Part shown: one piece after another, positions 50,910-57,485 of the stretch
How positions within the stretch are numbered: the first letter of the stretch is position 1
Layout of the letters: each line of letters begins with the position of its first letter
Position numbers and translations under genes: made by a program
The notes under the pieces: model-generated
Told to the model about the DNA's origin: nothing
Seen by the model: the letters and a program-made list of their open reading frames with translations, nothing else
Database searches by the model: none
From: Bacteroidales bacterium
GTDB taxonomy: Bacteria; Bacteroidota; Bacteroidia; Bacteroidales; UBA3824
Assembly: GCA_017651345.1 (NCBI GenBank)
Contig: JAGCDD010000171.1
Location: 1 to 57,485, forward strand
Direction of reading: 5' to 3'
DNA: 57,485 bases

Positions 50910-53891
50910 TTATGGTCTTCCACCAAATCCGCCACCGGGTCTTCCGCCGCCAGGATAGCCACCGCCGGGTCTTCCGCCGGGACCAAATCCACCACCGGGG
51001 TATCCGCCACCGGGACCAAATCCTCCAGGACCGCCTTGATTGCGTGCGTCTTTGCCGCCAAAGAGGTTGAGACGGTAGATGATGTGCAACATAACGTACG
51101 AGTTGATGGTGTTGTACTGAGTGTCGCTACGCTGCATTGCTGTAACGCTGCGGCTGTAGGTGCTAAGCTGCTGCAAAATATCGTAGAATTGTACCGAAAC
51201 TGTAAGAGCTTTGCCTTTGAGAAAACTTTGCGAAACTTGTGCGTTCCATACAAGTTCGTCGGTATTCATAGAGTTGTCGTTGTATCCGCGACGGCTTTGG
51301 TTGTGAAGGTCGGTGGTAACGCTCATACCAAACGGGAAATAAACGTTAAACGATCCACCATACGAAAACATTTTGGTGTCGAGGTTGCTCTGTTTTTGAA
51401 GTTCATTGCGCGAATGTGTGTAGTTGATACTTCCGTCGAGTGCTATCTCAAACCAGCCTTTGCGCCAGCTACCTTGCAAACGTTCCATTATGGTGTTAGA
51501 CTGAGTGGTAGATTTTTTAGTATCATTGTTTACAAGTACATAGCCTACATTATTATTAAAGTTGTACATTGTAAAGGTGTTGATATTCCAAATACCTGCC
51601 GAATCAAGGGCTGTGTTAAACATAAAACCAGAGTTGATACCCCAGTTGCCGTTGATGTTTTCGGGGCGAGAAATCTGTTTACCTGTTCTTTCGTCGTATG
51701 TTACCATATTAGAAATAGAGTTCTTGGTGGTGTTCATATTCACGAAAGTCATAATAGTGCGCATGTGCTCGCGGATGTAAGTGTTGTAATTGAGTCGGAG
51801 GTTGTTAGAAAACGAGGGTTTCAAACCGGGGTTACCTTTGGTAATGCGCATCGGGTAGCTGTCGTCGGTGATGTCGAGGAGGTCGCTCATCGAGGGCTGC
51901 GAAGTGTTGCCTCGGTAGGTGATTTCTAAGCGGGTGAGGTCGTTGGGATTGTAACGGTATTCAAATGTAGGAGTTACATTAAATACTGTACGTGTGGTGT
52001 CAACTTTTACGCCTTGAAAATCTTGCACAAACTTGGTTTTTTGTGGTTGCAACATTCCGCCAACGTTCAACTGATATTTGTCGCGAATCATACGGAATCC
52101 GAGGTTGATATCGTGAATATAGTTTTTATATTCTGAATAACGGCTCTGTGATTGATTGAAATATGCATCGCTGAGGGGGTTGTTGATACGCGAAAGATAA
52201 TTGTTCCATTCGCGATATTCGTTTCTTACACCAAGAAATGGGTTGGCATCAAAAAGGTTTTTGCTATAATCGTATGTAGAACGGTCGCTTTCGCTGTATT
52301 GATAGCGGTATTGATAGCTAAACTGCAAGTAGGTGCGTTTTGCAATAGGTTCGCTATATGATAGTTGCACCGAAGCGTTCCAGTTGTTGCTTGGAGTAAG
52401 ATTGTATTTGTTGGTAAAGTATGTAGAATCTTCGCCCGAAGCAAGTTTTATTTGATAATAAATAATGTCGCTTGTGGTGATGGTTTTGTTTTCGGTGTCG
52501 GTGTATCCGCCGCTACCGCTGAGGGTGATATTGCGACCTTCGTTGTTGAGCTTGCGGTTAAACTGCAATGTGCCGTTGTATCTTGTATTGTTGCTGTAAT
52601 TGAGGTTGCCATCGGTTTGATAGTTAACCACCAAAGTGTCGGAAACCAATTTAGAAATATCTGCACTTGCCAACGGGTCAAAAACATGTAGATAAGGATC
52701 TTCGTCGAACATTGCCGAAAGACCTCTTGAGCTACCGTCGTTGGCAGAAATCGAAGCTGTAGGACGGAACATAATGTTGGTCATTTCGTCGGGTTGCCAT
52801 TCTAAGCGACCTTGAAAATTCCAACTATCACCACGAGAATATTGCTGTGTGTTTGAGTTAGAAAATGCGCCTTTTTTTACAACGAATCTTTCTACCGATT
52901 GTTGACTAAGGATATCGCCGTCGCTGTGGTTCCAACGTATGCTACCATCAATTTTTAGTTTGTTTTTTTCTTCAAAGTTGTAGTTGAGACCTACCATCTT
53001 TGTGGCGTTCAAACCATTGTTGCCCATACGGAAACGTCCGCCGCCACCGCCAAATCCACGATCGCTAACGTTGTTGGCGTTGGTCATTACCATAATGCGG
53101 CTACGGTTGGCAAAATATGCGCCCATACCGCGCCACGAATAGCGGTTTTCGGTGCCTAAGCCGAGGTCGAGGTTGGTAAACATACCTTTGTTCATTCCCG
53201 GTTTGATACCAAAGTCGAGCACGGTTTCTTCGTTGCCGTCTTCAATGCCGGTGATACGTGCCATATCGCTCTGCTGATCGTATGCCTTAACGCGGTTTAC
53301 GATAGATGTTGGGAGGTTTTTCATTGCTGTTTTGGTGTCGCCGGTCATAAATTCCTTACCGTCAACAAGAATCTTGGTAACCTCTTTGCCGTTGATGGTG
53401 ATTTTGCCATCGTCGTCTACTTCGGCTCCGGGGAGTTTTTTTACAAGTTCTTCAATTACAGAACCTTCGGCAGTGCGGTAAGCGTCAACGTTATAAATAA
53501 AGGTGTCTTTTTTTACCGAAACCTTTGAACCGTATGCCTTTACTGTTGCTTGTTCTAACATTACGGAACTTGGGTTCATTTTAATTTTTCCAAGGTTAAC
53601 GTTTTTGCCTTGATGAATAGAAACAGCCTTAACGATAGGGTCGAAACCTACGCTCGAAATTTTGATAACAAAATCGCCATCGTTGGGGGCTTTAATAGAG
53701 AATGTGCCGTTTGCATCGGTGATAGTACCCGTAATAAACGTGCTGTCTGATTTTAGCAATCGGGCGGTGGCATTGATAGCCGGCTCTTTGGTGTCGCCGT
53801 CGATGATTGTGGCGGTGATTTCGCGATTCTGCGCCATTGCTGCGGTAACCATCGAAACCGCTACCAAGATTAATAAGAATAGTTTTTTCAT
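50910..53891 (-). CDS. Outer-membrane TonB-receptor-like protein with Gly-rich tail
   Basis: Signal peptide (LFLLILVAVSMVTAAMA-Q), then a carboxypeptidase-regulatory-like domain (REITATIIDGDTKEPAINATARLL, quoted in part ATIIDGDTKEP), then a plug with VIEELVKKLPGAEVDDDGKI and ILVDGKEFMTGD. A barrel of about 700 residues follows, of the OMP_b-brl_3 type. The last 45 residues are Gly/Pro/Arg-rich with repeats such as GGGYPGGG and GGRPGGG; they follow the final strand FGGKD, so the tail is probably exposed. No SusD partner is present. The substrate is unknown. Confidence 0.85.
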   Translation of the reverse strand: MKKLFLLILVAVSMVTAAMAQNREITATIIDGDTKEPAINATARLLKSDSTFITGTITDANGTFSIKAPNDGDFVIKISSVGFDPIVKAVSIHQGKNVNLGKIKMNPSSVMLEQATVKAYGSKVSVKKDTFIYNVDAYRTAEGSVIEELVKKLPGAEVDDDGKITINGKEVTKILVDGKEFMTGDTKTAMKNLPTSIVNRVKAYDQQSDMARITGIEDGNEETVLDFGIKPGMNKGMFTNLDLGLGTENRYSWRGMGAYFANRSRIMVMTNANNVSDRGFGGGGGRFRMGNNGLNATKMVGLNYNFEEKNKLKIDGSIRWNHSDGDILSQQSVERFVVKKGAFSNSNTQQYSRGDSWNFQGRLEWQPDEMTNIMFRPTASISANDGSSRGLSAMFDEDPYLHVFDPLASADISKLVSDTLVVNYQTDGNLNYSNNTRYNGTLQFNRKLNNEGRNITLSGSGGYTDTENKTITTSDIIYYQIKLASGEDSTYFTNKYNLTPSNNWNASVQLSYSEPIAKRTYLQFSYQYRYQYSESDRSTYDYSKNLFDANPFLGVRNEYREWNNYLSRINNPLSDAYFNQSQSRYSEYKNYIHDINLGFRMIRDKYQLNVGGMLQPQKTKFVQDFQGVKVDTTRTVFNVTPTFEYRYNPNDLTRLEITYRGNTSQPSMSDLLDITDDSYPMRITKGNPGLKPSFSNNLRLNYNTYIREHMRTIMTFVNMNTTKNSISNMVTYDERTGKQISRPENINGNWGINSGFMFNTALDSAGIWNINTFTMYNFNNNVGYVLVNNDTKKSTTQSNTIMERLQGSWRKGWFEIALDGSINYTHSRNELQKQSNLDTKMFSYGGSFNVYFPFGMSVTTDLHNQSRRGYNDNSMNTDELVWNAQVSQSFLKGKALTVSVQFYDILQQLSTYSRSVTAMQRSDTQYNTINSYVMLHIIYRLNLFGGKDARNQGGPGGFGPGGGYPGGGFGPGGRPGGGYPGGGRPGGGFGGRP

Positions 53892-54002
53892 TTTTTGCTG
53901 TTGTTATACATTACGATAATTCCAATACGGAAAACGGTATTTTGACTGCGGATTGTGCAAATAGTTTAAAGTTTTTCAAAAAAAATGCTAATCTGCTGTT
54001 TA

Positions 54003-55622
54003 TTACAATGCCACCCATTCGCTGCACCATTTTTCCACAGCCTCACGGTGTGTTATAAATATCATTGTTTTTTGGGGATAGGCTTCAAACAATCGGCGGT
54101 ATAACTCTTTTTCGGTGTCAGGGTCGAGAGCCGACGAAATTTCGTCTAATAAGAAAATATTTCCGGGGCGCAAAAGTCCGCGGGCAATGGCAATGCGCTG
54201 AGCCTGACCTTCGCTGAGTCCGCTACCGTGTTCGCCAAGTATTGTGTCTATTCCGTCTTTTAAGTTAAACACAAAATCGGCACAGGCGGTGTGGAGCACT
54301 TGTTTTAGTTTTTGGTCGTTGGCAGATGGGTCGGCTATTAAAAGGTTGAACCGTATTGTGTCGCTGATGAGCGTGTTACCCTGAGGCACAAACACAAAAT
54401 TGGCACGGAGAGAGGCATCTGTGGACATTTGTTTGCTGCTATTGTAAATGGTAATCTGCCCATCTTCGGGTTTTATAAATGCCATCATTAAACGAAATAA
54501 TGTGGTTTTGCCAATGCCAGTGCGACCTGTGATTGCGGTTTTGGATTGAGGTGCAAAGTTGTGTGAAATTTGTTTTATAATAGTTTCGCCGTTTTCGGTA
54601 TATTTAAAGGTAACATTTTGAAAATTAATGCCAATGGGTGAGGTTTCGGGGAGGAGAGTGGGAATATCTTCTTCGGATGAGGATTCAATTTCGTTTAATC
54701 GGTCGATACTTGCTGTTGATTGTGCCACTTTGGGCAGATAACCCATAAGCGTTAAAATGGGACTTTGAATCAAGCCTACAAGTTGCAAAAACGATGTTAG
54801 TGTACCAAATGTAATGGCTCCCGCTTTTAATTGAATGCCGCCGTAAACAAATGCTGCAATAAAGCCGAGTCCAAAAGTAAGTCCCGTTAACCCTTTGATA
54901 ATGATTAAAAAACGTGTTCGCCGCATTGTTTTGGCAAAAAATGTATCTTGACGTGAAGCGAGCGTTTCGGTCAAATATTTTTTGGCGCATAACGAACGGA
55001 GCACAGTGTTTTGTTCCACGCTTTCTTGCACTTGCATTTGTATTTGGCTCTCTTCGTCGCGAATGGTGCGTGTGAGTTTGCGCAAACGAAATGCTATCAA
55101 CTTGCCAATTGCCATTATTAATGGTGTTACCAAAGCTAAAAACCAAGCCAAACGCGCATCAAAATAGCGCATTAGCAAAAATGCTCCCAAAAACTCTATG
55201 CCCACCACCACAATTTGCGGCAATATATCTGACGATACATCGCTTACAAGTTCAATATCTTTCGACAATCGCGATGAAACATCACCAGAATGAAGGGTTT
55301 TGCTACTAAAAAGCGGTGTAGAAAATAGTTTTTGATAAATGCGGGTTTTGATGTCGATAAGTTGACGTGTGTTGGCTTTTACGGCAAAATAATAAATAAA
55401 CTGCCTTATAAGAACAGCCGATGCCGTTGCCAAAAACAACCACAAAACGGTATAAAAGAAATCGTTGTTGCTACCTTCGGGTATTACCACATCTACAAAG
55501 ACCTTGCTGAGCCATACCACATAAAGGTCGAGCACAGCCTGCACAATTCCGGCGGCAATGCGTATTATGATGTTGGTTCTAATACCCCGAATGTTGGAAT
55601 AATACCATTTAAAATAGTTCAT
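54003..55622 (-). CDS. ABC exporter (fused membrane and ATPase domains)
   Basis: Residues about 15-310 hold six membrane helices, with no N-terminal C39 peptidase domain. The ATPase half has Walker A TGRTGIGKT (about 366-374), Q-loop FVPQGN, signature LSEGQAQRI, Walker B IFLLDEIS and H-loop ITHRE. It is a half-transporter that should dimerise. It begins four bases before the end of the PqqD-like gene (ATGA overlap), so the pair is translationally coupled. The combination recalls export systems for ribosomally made peptides, but no maturase gene is in the window. Confidence 0.92.
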   Translation of the reverse strand: MNYFKWYYSNIRGIRTNIIIRIAAGIVQAVLDLYVVWLSKVFVDVVIPEGSNNDFFYTVLWLFLATASAVLIRQFIYYFAVKANTRQLIDIKTRIYQKLFSTPLFSSKTLHSGDVSSRLSKDIELVSDVSSDILPQIVVVGIEFLGAFLLMRYFDARLAWFLALVTPLIMAIGKLIAFRLRKLTRTIRDEESQIQMQVQESVEQNTVLRSLCAKKYLTETLASRQDTFFAKTMRRTRFLIIIKGLTGLTFGLGFIAAFVYGGIQLKAGAITFGTLTSFLQLVGLIQSPILTLMGYLPKVAQSTASIDRLNEIESSSEEDIPTLLPETSPIGINFQNVTFKYTENGETIIKQISHNFAPQSKTAITGRTGIGKTTLFRLMMAFIKPEDGQITIYNSSKQMSTDASLRANFVFVPQGNTLISDTIRFNLLIADPSANDQKLKQVLHTACADFVFNLKDGIDTILGEHGSGLSEGQAQRIAIARGLLRPGNIFLLDEISSALDPDTEKELYRRLFEAYPQKTMIFITHREAVEKWCSEWVAL

Positions 55623-55888
55623 TCAACAATGCCGAGATTTTTCCAAGATTCTAATAAAGATTTTATATCGTTTTGAGCGGTATTTAGGTCGATGTCGTAT
55701 TGTTGACAAATCTCTTGGGCGATACTATCAACGGTAAAATCGCCTTGCTGTTGAGCAATTTGCCAAATGTTTGCAGCCGAATCGTTAAGACTTATAAGAT
55801 GACCAAAGTCAACAGCTTCGAGACCCTCTGCTACAATTACCTTTTGTCCGCATACTTCGCGGAGTACAAAACCTGATTTGAGTTTCAT
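55619..55888 (-). CDS. PqqD-like protein (peptide-recognition element)
   Basis: The 89-residue protein has the PqqD fold pattern: FVLREVCGQKVIV, LISLNDSAANIWQIA (the hallmark LNxxAxxIW), then IAQEICQQYDIDLNTAQNDI. PqqD-like proteins bind leader peptides of ribosomally made, modified peptides and present them to a maturase. Here it overlaps an ABC exporter gene by four bases. No radical SAM enzyme is visible nearby, so the peptide partner is unknown. Confidence 0.88.
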   Translation of the reverse strand: MKLKSGFVLREVCGQKVIVAEGLEAVDFGHLISLNDSAANIWQIAQQQGDFTVDSIAQEICQQYDIDLNTAQNDIKSLLESWKNLGIVE

Positions 55889-55929
55889 GTATAATATGTG
55901 TTAATTTGCGATTTTTCCCCAAACATAAA

Positions 55930-56076
55930 TCATACAGCACCCTCCACTTCGTAACATTGCTTACGTTTCTTTTGAAGACGTTCTTTTTTGGCAAGTCTAC
56001 TTACAAAAAGCATATCTTCGTACGAAAGTGTATCGCAAAGGTAATCAACTAAACCCATTAATGATTGTGTACTCAT
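55930..56076 (-). CDS. Small protein (48 aa), antitoxin-like
   Basis: A frame from ATG 56076 to TGA 55930-55932 encodes 48 residues. The first 21 share 12 identities without gaps with the antitoxin at 9097-9363 (MSxxxLxxLxDYLxxxLSYED, key residues D11 Y12 L13, L17 S18 Y19 E20 D21). The rest is basic (KKERLQKKRK) and unlike the antitoxin tail. Its stop overlaps an ATG (ATGA) that opens a 10-codon frame ending at 55901, as the antitoxin overlaps its toxin. It could be a shortened antitoxin with a decayed toxin, or, given the PqqD-like gene 42 bp downstream, a peptide precursor. A good promoter precedes it. Confidence 0.65.
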   Translation of the reverse strand: MSTQSLMGLVDYLCDTLSYEDMLFVSRLAKKERLQKKRKQCYEVEGAV

Positions 56077-56096
56077 AGTGTTGTATTTTTATTACG

Positions 56097-56128
56097 CAAA
56101 TGTAGGTATAATTATCTGGATTTGCAAA
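56097..56128 (-). promoter_or_regulatory. Promoter of the small-protein/PqqD/ABC unit
   Basis: On the minus strand TTTG (56128-56125), a 20-bp spacer and TACATTTG (56104-56097) match the Bacteroidota consensus, 21 bases before the ATG at 56076. Confidence 0.75.
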
Positions 56129-56142
56129 TTATTTCAAGAAAT

Positions 56143-56185
56143 AATAAAAAAACAGGCGGGTGTAGTGAATACCCGCCTGGATTTT
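56143..56185 (-). terminator. Terminator after the FISUMP-like lipoprotein gene
   Basis: CAGGCGGGT (56153-56161) pairs with ACCCGCCTG (56171-56179). On the minus strand seven T follow. Confidence 0.85.
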
Positions 56186-56202
56186 TATATTTGGTGTGTG
56201 TG

Positions 56203-57411
56203 TTAATTATTGCTTTTGTGGAGGACTGTCCTGACAGTGTATTTATTGGTGTAAGAATAATAATCATCATCGATACACATATCTTCATCTCTATTACCCC
56301 AAGAATTATCAACCTTCAACGCATACCTATCGAACATACCTAGTGAACCTGACCAATAGAAACCAACTTCGCCGGCATAGTTTAGTACGTCTGTTGAATT
56401 TTTGCATCCAGCAGCGGGAAGAAATATGTGTGGGTCATAATCTGGGTTCGAGGCGTTTTTCTTAAAAACATTAAACCCTTTTATGATGCTGTTGTCGTTC
56501 TCATCAAAAACGAACTTCCATGTACATTCATTTTTAAGAATTGTAAAGTCGGCATCATTTGCTCCGTTGCCCGTAGGTAGTGATAAAGAAGATAACTCAC
56601 CATCATTATAGTTATAATAATCTCCAGCGCCATCGTAAGTAGTAGCACCTACATTTTTATCAGCCCAAAGTGCACCATTGGATAATCCCAAATCAACATA
56701 TCCGCTGCGGTCGATAGAGTAGATTGTGCCTGCCTCAGGTGATGTTTTGCTGTAAAAGTTTGTTTCAAAGTGGATTCCTGCTGAAACTCGAATCCAAATT
56801 TTTCCTTCATCATTTAAAGGATAGGACTCTGCAGAATTATCAATTTTTACTGATAGTTCGTGCTGCAATGGCGACATAAAGATTTCAAAATATGCGTTTT
56901 GATCGATGAGAGTAACCGTATTGTCGCTACCGTATTTAAAACTACCATCAAAACGATGAGTGCATTTTTCCATCAAATCTGTTAATGATATGGTAGAATA
57001 ATCTGAATTAAATCCACCTGTCTTTACGATTTTAGCACCAACCTTTTCTCCGTTTTGTGGTGCAGTTGTGAGTGTGCCGTTAAAGATTCCATTTGTATAA
57101 TCCTTTAAAAACAAACCACCGTAAGACTCTTTTGTGGATAAATTATAGATATCTAAAACTAAGTTATCCACATCACTTTCTGAAAACGAAGGTTGAACTG
57201 TTGCTCCTTTATCCTCGTATCCTATTTTAGAGAGTTTTTTACCTGTAACCACTTTGATGGTAAACGGCACTCCTTGTTGCTCTGTCTCGGTGTTGGCTTG
57301 TTTGGTGGTGTCGGGTTTTACAGCATCATTGTTGTCTTCGTCTTTGCTGCACGATGTTGCAAGCATTACTGCTGCCATTAAAGGCAGAAATTTAAGAAAA
57401 GTCTTTTTCAT
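56203..57411 (-). CDS. FISUMP-like surface lipoprotein
   Basis: A lipoprotein signal (lipobox ATSC, Cys about residue 21) is followed by an acidic, Asn-rich linker (SKDEDNNDAVKPD) that favours surface display. The C-terminal half opens with YVDLGLSNGALWADKNVGA, the mark of the FISUMP-type domain of Bacteroidota and Fibrobacter, and continues with DYYNYNDG and PAAGCKN, then WSGSLG. The N-terminal half is beta-rich and resembles fimbrillin-like parts. It is preceded by a strong AGGAGG site, which is rare here. The upstream gene ends 15 bp before the start, so the two may be one operon. Confidence 0.82.
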   Translation of the reverse strand: MKKTFLKFLPLMAAVMLATSCSKDEDNNDAVKPDTTKQANTETEQQGVPFTIKVVTGKKLSKIGYEDKGATVQPSFSESDVDNLVLDIYNLSTKESYGGLFLKDYTNGIFNGTLTTAPQNGEKVGAKIVKTGGFNSDYSTISLTDLMEKCTHRFDGSFKYGSDNTVTLIDQNAYFEIFMSPLQHELSVKIDNSAESYPLNDEGKIWIRVSAGIHFETNFYSKTSPEAGTIYSIDRSGYVDLGLSNGALWADKNVGATTYDGAGDYYNYNDGELSSLSLPTGNGANDADFTILKNECTWKFVFDENDNSIIKGFNVFKKNASNPDYDPHIFLPAAGCKNSTDVLNYAGEVGFYWSGSLGMFDRYALKVDNSWGNRDEDMCIDDDYYSYTNKYTVRTVLHKSNN

Positions 57412-57419
57412 TGTCGTGT

Positions 57420-57425
57420 CCTCCT
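57420..57425 (-). promoter_or_regulatory. Strong Shine-Dalgarno site of the FISUMP-like gene
   Basis: The minus strand reads AGGAGG eight bases before the ATG at 57411. Most other genes in the window have no such site. It overlaps the stop region of the preceding frame. Confidence 0.7.
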
Positions 57426-57426
57426 A

Positions 57427-57485
57427 TTATTCTTTTTTACGTTGAATTGGGCTAAATCCTGCGCCTTGGCTTCCAGCAAGCAGGG
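57427..57485 (-). CDS. 3' end of a gene that continues beyond the window
   Basis: A frame without interruption runs from the edge to TAA at 57427-57429, encoding LLAGSQGAGFSPIQRKKE. It ends 15 bp before the FISUMP-like start and its stop codon is directly followed by a second stop (TAG). The fragment is too short to identify, and it could be chance. Confidence 0.35.
   Translation of the reverse strand, partial: LLAGSQGAGFSPIQRKKE

Noticed and set aside
1-57485. CRISPR array
   Set aside because: No set of equally spaced direct repeats was found; the repeated units seen are protein repeats or palindromes.

Overview
The window comes from a chromosome of the phylum Bacteroidota, most likely order Bacteroidales. 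The signs are the promoters (many matches to the Bacteroidota signature TTTG, 19-20 bp, TAnnTTTG), scarce Shine-Dalgarno sequences, a MurF-like/alanine racemase fusion, a class I fumarase, and families largely confined to the phylum (DUF6261-like, DUF5723-like, PorT-like barrels, BspA-type repeats, FISUMP-like lipoprotein). Genus cannot be read from the sequence. No rRNA, CRISPR array, integrase, transposase or phage structural module was seen.

Layout. 1-2160: 3' end of a DUF6261-like gene, tRNA-Gln, an array of short hairpins, two identical tRNA-Phe genes and a coiled-coil protein. 2390-6092: lepA and a TonB-dependent receptor. 6230-12050 looks accessory: a STAND/NACHT-like NTPase that may be translated from a leaderless mRNA, a RelE/ParE-type toxin-antitoxin pair, a 129-bp region folding into a long hairpin, and a BspA-type surface protein. 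12146-17489: a three-gene envelope operon (two lipoproteins and a DUF5723-like barrel). 17897-22926: ADP-ribosylglycohydrolase with an MscS channel, dusB, a GH24 lysozyme, and ubiX with a PorT-like barrel. 23596-26481: a membrane protein joining a nuclease-like fold, TPRs and WG repeats, then an orphan GDYXXLXY protein.

26489-30280 is a four-gene operon: MoxR AAA+ ATPase, VWA-like protein, and two unrecognised proteins that are paralogues of each other. A palindromic repeat sits in frame inside the VWA gene. After fumarase comes a + strand signalling cassette (32183-36915): OB-fold lipoprotein, membrane FHA protein, PP2C phosphatase with LysM-like domains, and Ser/Thr kinase with an SH3-like domain. 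It is followed by alanine racemase fused to a MurF-like domain without a P-loop, a possible sigma/anti-sigma-like pair, a lipoprotein and a barrel.

42199-46214 is a tightly packed + strand run: two different P-loop GTPases, a helical protein, a PrsW-type membrane protease and truA. The rest (46228-57485, all minus) holds glycyl-tRNA synthetase, an aminotransferase, small envelope proteins, a 993-residue outer-membrane receptor, a PqqD-like protein with an ABC exporter preceded by a 48-codon antitoxin-like gene, and a FISUMP-like lipoprotein at the edge.

The best candidates for something undescribed are the MoxR-VWA operon with its paired accessory paralogues, the two-GTPase operon, and the structured element ahead of the BspA gene. 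All functional statements rest on motif reading without database searches.
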